NCBI GenBank assembly: GCA_021736645.1
Contig: JAIPFM010000051.1
Coordinates: 66,513-108,907, forward strand
Direction: 5' to 3'
Length of the DNA: 42,395 nt
From: Phycisphaerae bacterium
Lineage (GTDB): Bacteria; Planctomycetota; Phycisphaerae; Sedimentisphaerales; Anaerobacaceae
Made by a program: the position numbers and the translations under genes. The notes beneath the pieces were generated by a model, which made no database searches, had not been told where the DNA came from, and saw only the letters and a list, made by a program, of their open reading frames with translations. How positions within the stretch are numbered: position 1 is the stretch's first letter; each line of letters begins with the position of its first letter. Positions 17,550 to 24,914 of the stretch are shown piece by piece.

Positions 17550-19028
17550 ATGAAATGTCTGTTTAAAACAAAGCAAATGGGCTTGATTCTGATCCTATGT
17601 ATTGGTCTACCCATGCACACAGCCATGGCCTTGCGTGTGGCCTGTGTGGGGGACAGTCATACCTATTCGGGCGGCACCTCCGTTCCGGATGTGAGCTATC
17701 CGGCCCAGTTGGAAACGATCCTGAAACAATTGAACCCCGAATGGGAGACAAAAAATTTTGGTGTGTCAGGCGCCACTGTGCTTGAGCAGGGAAATTTGCC
17801 CTACATCCACCAGGCTGATTATACGTTTCCATGGAAATGGTGCCTTGATCCCAATGCGTACGAATTGGCACTGGCCTATGAACCGGATGTGGTGGTTTTT
17901 CAGTTCGGCAGTAATGCTACCATGAACCTCAAGAACATAGGATTGATCGATGAGCATTTCCTCGCTGACTACAATGCCCTGATTCAAACCTTTGATGAAT
18001 TGCCAAGTAAGCCGATGATTGTGATCTGTCAACCCCCTCCCATGTTCGATCCCATGTATTCACCATGCGCTACCATCCTCAAGGAACAGATCGTACCGCT
18101 GGTGACAGAGGTTGCAGCCGCGTGGCATGCGCCGGTCGTGGATTTCTACACGGCATTCCAGGACTTGCGACACCTTTACAAGGCCGATCAGATGCATGTC
18201 ACAGCAGCCGGCGCGAAGATTATGGCAGACATGGTGGCTGAAGCGATATTAAGGATGACAGTAGGTCCTGACTTGAATGGTGACGGCATCGTGGACACTT
18301 TGGACATGCACATCATGGTGGACCACTGGGGTCGGGATGACTCAGCCTGTGATATTGCGCCCGCACCTTCGGGTGACGGTATCGTGGATATTCAGGACAT
18401 GATGGCATTGGCCGAATTCATGGAACCTGTGGATACACGGCTCATCATGCGTTTAAGGTTGGATGAGGCATGTGGCGATGTCACGAATGACAGCGCTTTG
18501 GAGTATGATGGTATACTCAACGGGAATCCCATGTGGATGCCTGCTGATGGCATATCAGGCGGCGCGCTCCAATTTGACGGGATGGACGATTATATTGCAG
18601 GGCCCTTTGTCCTGGATCCCACCAAGGGGCCGTTGAGCTTCTGTGCATGGGTCAAAACCAGCGAAGTGGGGCAAGTGATTGTGTCGCAGGCCGGGGCTAT
18701 GAATGATTGGCTGTCCATCGACTCGTCCGGAAGGCTCACAACAGGTTTATCCTATCCCTCATCAATTCTGACTTCGACATCCGGCATTTCAGATGACACC
18801 TGGCACCACATCGGCCTGGTGAGTGATGACTCAGGCAAATGCCTCTACATAGACGGTGTTGAAGCAGCCACGGATAAGGCACTTCCAATTTTACCTTCCA
18901 ACGGCAGTCTGCATATTGGGGTTGGAAAAGAATTGGATCCGGACAGCTTCTTCACTGGTATGATGGACGATATACGCATCTACAACGTGGCACTCGAACC
19001 CAGCGAAATCGCAGAATTGGCGAAGTGA
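17550..19028 (+). CDS. secreted SGNH/GDSL hydrolase with dockerin-like repeat and C-terminal LamG domain
   Basis: A 492-residue protein with a signal peptide (about 1-27). The SGNH domain (about 28-235) has GDS at 34-36 (nucleophile Ser36), the block II Gly in NFGVSG (71), block III as FGSNA with Asn122 in place of the usual GxND, and DQMH (213-216) supplying the acid and histidine. It is therefore probably an active carbohydrate esterase/deacetylase. A dockerin-like calcium-loop pair follows (DLNGDGIVDTLDM and GDGIVDIQDM, about 241-290), then a concanavalin-like LamG domain (about 300-492). ATG at 17550 is chosen for the signal peptide, with AAAGGCAGGG upstream; the frame is open back to 17331 through the decayed fragment, in a different reading frame from it. 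It ends before terminator copy 2. Confidence 0.9.
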   Translation: MKCLFKTKQMGLILILCIGLPMHTAMALRVACVGDSHTYSGGTSVPDVSYPAQLETILKQLNPEWETKNFGVSGATVLEQGNLPYIHQADYTFPWKWCLDPNAYELALAYEPDVVVFQFGSNATMNLKNIGLIDEHFLADYNALIQTFDELPSKPMIVICQPPPMFDPMYSPCATILKEQIVPLVTEVAAAWHAPVVDFYTAFQDLRHLYKADQMHVTAAGAKIMADMVAEAILRMTVGPDLNGDGIVDTLDMHIMVDHWGRDDSACDIAPAPSGDGIVDIQDMMALAEFMEPVDTRLIMRLRLDEACGDVTNDSALEYDGILNGNPMWMPADGISGGALQFDGMDDYIAGPFVLDPTKGPLSFCAWVKTSEVGQVIVSQAGAMNDWLSIDSSGRLTTGLSYPSSILTSTSGISDDTWHHIGLVSDDSGKCLYIDGVEAATDKALPILPSNGSLHIGVGKELDPDSFFTGMMDDIRIYNVALEPSEIAELAK

Positions 19029-19102
19029 TACCCAACAGTCATGTCAGTTTTGCTGGAACAGGCAAGACCCCATGGTCTCCCTCAATACCTTCTTTTTGCC
19101 CA

Positions 19103-19140
19103 AGGGCTGCTGGCTTCGGCTTGCAGCCCTTTGTTTTTCT
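19103..19140 (+). terminator. Rho-independent terminator after the SGNH gene (TTCG-loop family, copy 2)
   Basis: The stem 19103-19114 pairs with 19119-19130 around a TTCG loop, with one T-T mismatch, and is followed by TTTGTTTTT. Sequence is nearly identical to the copies at 14302 and 21495. Confidence 0.85.
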
Positions 19141-19292
19141 ATGACAGTGGTCTGGATGCCTCTTTCCTGGGGTTTAAAGGCCATAAGGGTTGCCAGGGTA
19201 AAGGTTAGGTTTTTCGTGTCATTGGCTTGCCTGTGAAAGTCACAATGTTTTAATTTATCTCTGAATATTTTTGGCATAAATGCAGCTCAGAT

Positions 19293-19318
19293 GACGCATG
19301 TGTATATGGAGGGAGAGG
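19293..19318 (+). repeat. 26-nt intergenic repeat block, copy B
   Basis: GACGCATG, five variable bases, then ATGGAGGGAGAGG, matching the block at 14425-14450 in 22 of 26 positions. It is immediately followed by a perfect hairpin. Confidence 0.6.
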
Positions 19319-19339
19319 CGAGGACTGCGGGAGTCCTCG
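19319..19339. other. 8-bp perfect hairpin adjoining repeat block B
   Basis: CGAGGACT (19319-19326) and AGTCCTCG (19332-19339) enclose a GCGGG loop. It lies 64 nt before the first small gene. There is no U-run, so a leader structure or operator is more likely than a terminator. Confidence 0.4.
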
Positions 19340-19402
19340 TGATTGAGGTATTGGCAGGATACTGCAGCGAGTGAAGACTGGAAAGGATGAATATAATGGG
19401 TC

Positions 19403-19690
19403 ATGCGAATGTACACTGGGCACCAAATACGACATAACCGGATATATAAGGCAAAGACAAAGACTCTGTTTGACTTGAATGGCAATCATATTTACTGCGC
19501 CTCTGGCCAGCCAACTGGTTATTATCTGGAGGATGGTCTGTCGCTTGATGTCAAACATATCTACGGCCCGGACGGCTACTCCAAATTTTATGTCCAGGAC
19601 GGGCATATCTACGGTCCAAATACCTGTTTACCCTGGGAAAATGGTTATGGTCGTGATTTGACGAACAGTGAGCAGCTCAAACGGGCCTGA
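19403..19690 (+). CDS. small protein with IYGP-type beta repeats, unknown function
   Basis: A 95-residue protein without an obvious signal peptide or membrane segment. It contains recurring short units: NRIYKA, NHIYCA, KHIYGPDG and GHIYGPN, separated by aromatic/Gly strands such as PTGYYLEDG and SKFYVQDG. This suggests a small repeated beta-hairpin fold. I have a vague memory of similar IYGP-repeat proteins in other bacteria but cannot name a family. The start at 19403 or 19409 has only a distant AAAGGA (19382-19387). The stop at 19688-19690 is one base before the ATG of the next gene, so the two are probably translationally coupled. Function is unknown. Confidence 0.6.
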   Translation: MRMYTGHQIRHNRIYKAKTKTLFDLNGNHIYCASGQPTGYYLEDGLSLDVKHIYGPDGYSKFYVQDGHIYGPNTCLPWENGYGRDLTNSEQLKRA

Positions 19691-19691
19691 A

Positions 19692-19889
19692 ATGAAAACC
19701 GGCGACATTGTACAATTCAGGGGTCAATGTTACCGCGTGGGTTCAAACATGACCCACGTGAGCATCGAACTTGTTGAACTCAGACGTCCATTGATTGGCC
19801 TCTGGGTGAGTCGTGATGAGGTGCATGCCGTGTCTCCTGCAGATAACGGCACTGTGAGCAAAGGCTGGCTTACTTCAACGCCGGTTTAA
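19692..19889 (+). CDS. small unknown protein, paralog of the one at 24717
   Basis: A 65-residue protein starting MKTGDIVQFRG. It aligns without gaps over about 48 residues with the protein at 24717-24914: shared M-(K/R)-x-GD-(I/V)-V, YRVG, SIEL-(V/I)-EL, GLWV-x-RDEV. Such conservation at protein level supports a real gene. The predicted all-beta pattern resembles a small SH3-like barrel, which is inference only. ATG at 19692 is chosen because the paralogs align from that Met; an in-frame GTG at 19668 would overlap the upstream gene. It follows the IYGP-repeat gene with a 1-nt gap. Function is unknown. Confidence 0.65.
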   Translation: MKTGDIVQFRGQCYRVGSNMTHVSIELVELRRPLIGLWVSRDEVHAVSPADNGTVSKGWLTSTPV

Positions 19890-19935
19890 GACTAGAAGGA
19901 ATGGTAATATCACACAATTTCGGAGGAGAATGCAA

Positions 19936-19968
19936 ATGAAGGCAGGCTCAAATCAACCCTTTTGGTGA
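19936..19968 (+). CDS. possible 10-codon leader peptide upstream of the twin-NTF2 gene
   Basis: GGAGGAG (19922-19928) lies 7 nt before an ATG that encodes MKAGSNQPFW and a TGA stop, 76 nt ahead of the next gene. The ribosome-binding site is stronger than most in the window, but a reading frame this short may be fortuitous. Confidence 0.15.
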   Translation: MKAGSNQPFW

Positions 19969-20044
19969 ATTCGTAAGTAGCACAATGGATCTTTCATCAA
20001 CCACCTGATTGTATTAATTCTAAGTCTTAAGAAGGAGGAATGTC

Positions 20045-21454
20045 ATGAAGTTAAGGGGAACCCTAGTTCTATTGTGTTTATTTGTATTGACGGTCAGCAG
20101 TCAGGCCATAAGCCAGGAACAACCCGACATATTAGCTATTCGGGCAGGCTTTGCCCAGGCCCTGGACAACCATGACCTGGACGAAATACTGTCCTATTTT
20201 ACAGAGGATGGTGTCCAGGAATTCATCGTCTTGGGCAATACCCCAATGGATTCTGAGGAAGAGATACGTGCGTTCTATATGAATCAATTCAGTGGCAATC
20301 CAGATTGGCATACCTCAGAGGGTCGTGTTCTTACGGATGGCGACATTGTGGTTGTGGATCACGCCGCGCTCGGCACAAATACAGGCCCTTCAACACTTCC
20401 AATCACGGGAAAACCATGGACTCTCCCGCATCTGGACATCTATGAATTTGAAGGCGACAAGATTAAACGGCTCACGACCTATGGAGATTATGCCGGCATT
20501 CTGGTTCAGCTCGGCTTTGCCCCCATGCCCGAGATGCCTGATTTTACTCCGTCCATCACGGTTCCCGATCCTGAGCCAACAGGCTTGTCACCCATGGAAG
20601 CCAATATGGACCAAATTGACCGTTGGAACAGCCATGACGCTGCCTTGATGGCAAAGATCTATGATACCGATACCCATCTATTTGCGGGTCCTCTGGGTGC
20701 GCCATTGGACCGTGTCGCTTTGACTGCCATGAATGAGATGTATTTTTCAGCATTCCCGGATGTGGCGCTTGAAGTCGTGCGAGCCATTGATCTGGGGGAT
20801 GGTTGGGTCTTGACTGAACTCTTATCACAGGCCACACACCAGGACGCCTTCATGGGCATTCCAGCGGCGGGATATCCGACAGAGATCAGGGCCGTATGGC
20901 TAACGAGATATGCACAGGGGCTGGTCATAGACGGCGCATTCTATTATGACAACCTGACACTCATGACTCAGATGACAACCGCACCCTATCCTCTGGACGG
21001 CATCTGGATCACGACCTATCCGACGGCCGCGGGCAATTTGATCTCAACGACCATCTATACGGCCCAGGACGCGGCCAAGACACGGTACACCGGGACGCTG
21101 GAGTTTCTCAATTCGTTTGGGGCTTCCGGACTGTACCCGGATGCAGATCCGTCATTGAGGGTGTATGCAGGCGGGCACGCGGTCACAGTCGGTCGTAACA
21201 AGTACGAGGCAATCTACCTGGGGTACGACAGGACACTGGATGCCAGTACGGGCGTTATGGAGATCGCGGGTTTACACACTGTGGACGCTCAATTTGAACT
21301 CCTGGATGCGAATCTGCTTCAGGGCCATGGCACCGCTTCCTACTATATGGCCGCGCAGGATGCAGACCAGGACGGTTTCCCGGATGAAGGGGAGTCGCCA
21401 GTTCTCTCTTATCCGTTCATGTGGACGGGAAAACGTCTTACGCCTCTGCCTTGA
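20045..21454 (+). CDS. secreted protein with two NTF2/SnoaL-like domains
   Basis: A 469-residue exported protein with a signal peptide (about 1-24). Two successive NTF2-like alpha+beta cone domains are recognisable: residues about 28-165 (FAQALDNHDLDEILSYFTEDG, then PHLDIYEFEGDKIKRLTTYGDY) and about 185-310 (RWNSHDAALMAKIYDTDTHLF, then TRYAQGLVIDGAFYYDNLT). Such SnoaL-like/ester-cyclase domains bind small hydrophobic ligands or act as cyclases or hydrolases; no specific reaction can be assigned. The C-terminal 150 residues are a beta-rich unknown region with a calcium-loop-like DADQDGFPDEGE. The ribosome-binding site AAGGAGGA (20032-20039) is strong. The gene ends 40 nt before terminator copy 3. 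Confidence 0.8.
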   Translation: MKLRGTLVLLCLFVLTVSSQAISQEQPDILAIRAGFAQALDNHDLDEILSYFTEDGVQEFIVLGNTPMDSEEEIRAFYMNQFSGNPDWHTSEGRVLTDGDIVVVDHAALGTNTGPSTLPITGKPWTLPHLDIYEFEGDKIKRLTTYGDYAGILVQLGFAPMPEMPDFTPSITVPDPEPTGLSPMEANMDQIDRWNSHDAALMAKIYDTDTHLFAGPLGAPLDRVALTAMNEMYFSAFPDVALEVVRAIDLGDGWVLTELLSQATHQDAFMGIPAAGYPTEIRAVWLTRYAQGLVIDGAFYYDNLTLMTQMTTAPYPLDGIWITTYPTAAGNLISTTIYTAQDAAKTRYTGTLEFLNSFGASGLYPDADPSLRVYAGGHAVTVGRNKYEAIYLGYDRTLDASTGVMEIAGLHTVDAQFELLDANLLQGHGTASYYMAAQDADQDGFPDEGESPVLSYPFMWTGKRLTPLP

Positions 21455-21494
21455 GACCAGCCTGAGTTTCGTGCGCATTTATTGACCTAATCAG

Positions 21495-21524
21495 GGGCTG
21501 CAGGCTTCGGCTTGCAGCCCTTTT
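21495..21524 (+). terminator. Rho-independent terminator after the twin-NTF2 gene (TTCG-loop family, copy 3)
   Basis: An 11-bp stem (21495-21505 with 21510-21520), including one G-U pair, closes a TTCG loop and is followed by TTTT. It separates the plus-strand gene from the convergent CotH-like gene. Confidence 0.88.
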
Positions 21525-21540
21525 CAGTGATGGCGTCATG

Positions 21541-23982
21541 TCATCGACCGGGTTGCGTGGTGCCCGTGAATTCTGGCGGGACATATGATTCGATGTCATC
21601 GATCCGGGCCACGGTCTCATTGTGCCGGTTCGTCAGGGTCAGGGTGTTCATATCCAGTGTCTGACTGCGCGCGTAATCACCCACCACAAACAGTGCATAG
21701 CCGCCCCTGGGATACACAGTACGCTTGCGAAAGGCCGGCCGACTGGCTGTCACATAGAGAAATGTCCGGGCGGGCAGCACAGTGCCGCCGCGAAATGTGA
21801 AGTTGGCATGACCGCTCAATGTCCAGCCCGAAATATCCACTGCATACTCATTGGGATTCTGAAGTTGGATGTATTCTTCGTCCGGATTGTCAATGGCCGG
21901 GCTCAGTTCAAGCATACCAAAGTCAATGGTTGCATCCACAGGCTGGGCCTCAGGGATTTCCCGGGCACCGGATGCCAGACCATCATACAACTGATGGCGT
22001 CGCTCAGGGAAATACTCGTACCTCATTTCATTGACTGCCTCCCACAAGGATTGAGGGCAGCAGGGGGCAGTGGAACCATTACCCCACGCGTGTGAATTCC
22101 ATTTGGCTGCATCCAGAGCTGCATCCGGGGCAATCTGAAGACCGAGTTCATCCATGCGAGGTTCGTAATACAGATCCTTGTCAGGTGTACCCGGCGGCTT
22201 GAGCAGGTCATCCATGAGGGTACGCAGTCGACGCAGATACATCTGCCGCATCTCGGGTGTCGCGAAGATGGCCTGGGGCAGCCCATTGTTGTTGCCCACA
22301 AACAGGGGGGTGTTGAAGATCAAGGTCTGATCCCAGTAGGTCATGGAACTGATCCATCTGCGTCCAAAGCTGAGATCCACGTCCCAGGGCCACATCTGCC
22401 ACTCATCACTGATGCCGGTGTCTCGATAGAGATAGTAGTTCTTGTGACAGCAGTCCACATCTCCGGTCAGGGTCATGGCTGCAAGAAAATTGACGACTTG
22501 AGCGATATCCACATGATCATACAGGTACTGATGTTTTGCATCACCCGAAAGGCTCAGGCCAGTACGGAGGGCCTGAAGGTCGGCATTATTTTCATAGACT
22601 CTTGTTTTCTTTTCCGCACCACTGGTCGCATCGGAGGCACTGGTAAAGGTGTTGTACATCTTGTACAGGGCTCCATCCGCATTGATACCCATGCGAATGA
22701 GCCAGTCCTCGTCCCCATTCTCCATCACATGGGCAGTGCCCCAGAATACGCCATTCTGCTGTACACGTACAGGAAAGACCCAATGATAGGGACAGCCAGC
22801 CTCTCGATAGGTATCATAGGCCAGGATATTTCGCATCAGTGCCTTATCCGGGTAGGTCGTCATCAGATTGATGTCATCCGCACGGGGCGCATCCTGTTCC
22901 CACTTGAAGTTATGGCCAGGATGAAAATCAATGTCATAGCTTTTCTTTGGAAATCCACGGCTCGATTGGCCATGCAGGTTGATCAACACATTATCGTAAA
23001 ATTCGCCATCGTAAAACAGGCTGCATCGGGTTCCTGTGTCCGAGTTGGCGGCTGTTGGATTCTGGATGAACCAGTAGAACACGGGCAGGGGATTGGTCAG
23101 GCCGGGATCTTCCACCACGGTCCCACAATACTGAGGAGAATTGGCCGGGTCGGCAAACCTTGGATATCGTGTTTCCCGATTCATGGAATCCTTTGCCGTG
23201 ATATACCAGCGTACCATCTGACCCGCTGACAGGGCTGACGAGGGAATGATCGCGCCATACTCAGTGGCATTCACCCTGTTTGCATGAGGCAGCGGAATGG
23301 TGATCTCCGGATCAAAGTCTATACGATAATGCAATTCGGCAGAGTCAACCGGATCAAAGGTCCGGTCAATGCGTGCGCTAATGAGCAGGTCATCACTCGC
23401 CCCAGGCATGACCGGAACGTGACTGACGCCGCTGATGGCCGGGCCCAGACGCAGGAGTCCGCCCTGATTGGCCTTGCCTGGCGTGGGCAGGGGGAAATAG
23501 CTCAAAAAGGGTTCCAATCGGCCTTCTGCCAATCCATAGGAGACATCCGGAACCTGAATGGGGTACGCTGGGGCAAATTGAGATGCCACGGTGTATCCAT
23601 CCGGATGAACCAGGGCCAGATATTCGCCCTCGCTGCTTAATTTGAAATTGGTGTGGAGCTCGCTGCCTGGTTCTCGCCGATCCTTTTGAGACGCAAACAC
23701 AACCAGATAGGCATTAGTCGGCAGCAGGATTGAGGGGAATCGCCATTTTGTAAGATCATCCGCCTTGTCTGTCAGACACCAACCCTCCAGGTTGACGGTC
23801 TCTGCCTCGGCATTGTAGAGTTCAATCCAGTCCTCTTCCCCACGATCTGCGTCATCGAGCCCGGTGTCATTCACTGCCAGAAACTCATTGATCCTGGGCC
23901 CATCCTGTGCCGAGAGACTGATCCAGGGGCAAAGCAGACAGGAAATAGTAAAAATAAAGGCTGGTACAGGAAGTTTTCTCAT
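21541..23982 (-). CDS. secreted CotH-kinase-family protein flanked by lamin-tail domains
   Basis: An 813-residue exported protein. A signal peptide covers about 1-25 (ending ISLSAQDG). An N-terminal lamin-tail (LTD) domain spans about 27-150 (RINEFLAVND, DWIELYN, LEGWCLTD). A central CotH kinase-like domain spans about 290-620, with LHGQSSRGFPKKSYDID, and the acidic active-site block NYYLYRD followed by WPWDVDLSFG. A second LTD is at the C terminus (about 710-810: EYIQLQNPNEYAVDISGWTLSG). CotH kinases phosphorylate proteins atypically; in planctomycetes LTD-CotH proteins are common and their targets are unknown. ATG at 23982 is chosen for the signal peptide; no good Shine-Dalgarno is present. 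The frame extends upstream to 24087 without a recognisable domain. Confidence 0.88.
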   Translation of the reverse strand: MRKLPVPAFIFTISCLLCPWISLSAQDGPRINEFLAVNDTGLDDADRGEEDWIELYNAEAETVNLEGWCLTDKADDLTKWRFPSILLPTNAYLVVFASQKDRREPGSELHTNFKLSSEGEYLALVHPDGYTVASQFAPAYPIQVPDVSYGLAEGRLEPFLSYFPLPTPGKANQGGLLRLGPAISGVSHVPVMPGASDDLLISARIDRTFDPVDSAELHYRIDFDPEITIPLPHANRVNATEYGAIIPSSALSAGQMVRWYITAKDSMNRETRYPRFADPANSPQYCGTVVEDPGLTNPLPVFYWFIQNPTAANSDTGTRCSLFYDGEFYDNVLINLHGQSSRGFPKKSYDIDFHPGHNFKWEQDAPRADDINLMTTYPDKALMRNILAYDTYREAGCPYHWVFPVRVQQNGVFWGTAHVMENGDEDWLIRMGINADGALYKMYNTFTSASDATSGAEKKTRVYENNADLQALRTGLSLSGDAKHQYLYDHVDIAQVVNFLAAMTLTGDVDCCHKNYYLYRDTGISDEWQMWPWDVDLSFGRRWISSMTYWDQTLIFNTPLFVGNNNGLPQAIFATPEMRQMYLRRLRTLMDDLLKPPGTPDKDLYYEPRMDELGLQIAPDAALDAAKWNSHAWGNGSTAPCCPQSLWEAVNEMRYEYFPERRHQLYDGLASGAREIPEAQPVDATIDFGMLELSPAIDNPDEEYIQLQNPNEYAVDISGWTLSGHANFTFRGGTVLPARTFLYVTASRPAFRKRTVYPRGGYALFVVGDYARSQTLDMNTLTLTNRHNETVARIDDIESYVPPEFTGTTQPGR

Positions 23983-24043
23983 AAGAACAACAATCGCATA
24001 GAATTCCGGGTCAATCAGGTTAAAACCAGGTAAAACACACCAT

Positions 24044-24268
24044 ATGGACGAACTTACAACTATACCAAATGAGACGGTCTGGTTCAATCAATCTGAATTG
24101 AGACTATCGGATTCGTGGGTTTTGCCCCTCCAAAATAATCAAATTCAAGGTTATTTATGTAACCATATAGAGGCGAAGGACAACATAAGAAGTAGATATA
24201 CGTATTGTCCACAGTGTTTCAGGACGCGGCCTGTGGCATGGGTAAAGTGGGAGACTTGGGTTGTGTGA
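24044..24268 (+). CDS. doubtful 74-residue reading frame
   Basis: The frame contains a YCPQC pair near its C terminus but only one CxxC, and it has no convincing ribosome-binding site. It lies in the divergent upstream region of the CotH-like gene. It may be fortuitous. If it is not a gene, the 340-nt stretch 23983-24322 contains only unassigned regulatory sequence. Confidence 0.2.
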   Translation: MDELTTIPNETVWFNQSELRLSDSWVLPLQNNQIQGYLCNHIEAKDNIRSRYTYCPQCFRTRPVAWVKWETWVV

Positions 24269-24322
24269 GAAGAGGTGGAACAGTCCATAATATGCAGCAT
24301 CTTGGTAATGGAGTAAACAACT

Positions 24323-24568
24323 ATGAACCCAAGAAAACTCTGTATGTTAGAAAACGAAAAGCTCATTGATGCAGTAAAAAACCTGGTCAGAGAGCTGGAA
24401 GAGGGCGATTCAGGATCAGGCTTCAGGACGTGTGACACCTGTCAATTCGGTCCTGAGAATTCATTGCCTGTGTTTGATGTCCATTGCCAGTTTGGCTATG
24501 CCTATGATGCGCTATCGAATGTATTGGGGCAACTTGAAGAACTCACAAATCAGAGTCAGGCTTCATGA
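24323..24568 (+). CDS. small Cys-containing protein, unknown function
   Basis: An 81-residue protein with no signal peptide. An amphipathic helix (ENEKLIDAVKNLVRELEEG) is followed by a CDTC motif, then a His-Cys pair (VHCQFGYAYDAL) and a second helix ending in LGQLEEL. The four cysteine/histidine positions could bind a metal. A GGAG (24309-24312) lies 10 nt before the ATG. It precedes the paralog at 24717 much as the IYGP gene precedes the paralog at 19692, although the two upstream proteins are not alike. No family is recognised. Confidence 0.5.
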   Translation: MNPRKLCMLENEKLIDAVKNLVRELEEGDSGSGFRTCDTCQFGPENSLPVFDVHCQFGYAYDALSNVLGQLEELTNQSQAS

Positions 24569-24716
24569 CATGGAGAAATCTCATACCTGACGCGATTTTG
24601 GCCCATGCATCAGCAGGGGGCCCTGCGTATTCTGCTGAGACGTTGAGCCATATCAATCATCTGTTTATTAACAAGATGAGATTGAGGATTCGTTTATGAT
24701 GGATGGAAGGCCAGAA

Positions 24717-24914
24717 ATGAGAGTCGGGGACGTGGTTTGTTATAGGGATCATGCCTACCGGGTGGGTATCAGCAGGACTGACACCAGTATTGAGTTGATT
24801 GAGTTGAATGCACCTACCAGGGGACTATGGGTCTGCCGGGATGAAGTCAGTCCGGCGTCTCATCAAATGCAAACCGAAGACCCGGGCTTCCAAAACAGAG
24901 TACCTGACCATTGA
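24717..24914 (+). CDS. small unknown protein, paralog of the one at 19692
   Basis: A 65-residue protein beginning MRVGDVVCYRD. It shares GDVV, YRVG, SIELIEL and GLWVCRDEV with its paralog 5 kb upstream. ATG at 24717 is where the paralogs begin to align and has GGAAGG 7-8 nt upstream; in-frame ATGs at 24696 and 24699 are alternatives. The last 68 nt overlap, tail to tail, the 3' end of the minus-strand propeller gene ending at 24847. The two paralogs diverge after the conserved RDEV, just where this overlap begins, so the C-terminal tail may be recent. Function is unknown. Confidence 0.6.
   Translation: MRVGDVVCYRDHAYRVGISRTDTSIELIELNAPTRGLWVCRDEVSPASHQMQTEDPGFQNRVPDH

Larger units (their letters stand above)
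19029..19402. other. 374-nt gene-poor stretch with terminator, repeat block and hairpin
   Basis: Contains terminator copy 2 (19103-19140), the second copy of the 26-nt block (19293-19318) and an 8-bp hairpin (19319-19339). The interval 19141-19292 is AT-richer and shows no credible gene. The layout parallels 14279-14498: a CTCC(C/T)TCA(A/G)TACC motif, the terminator, then the 26-nt block. Confidence 0.6.
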
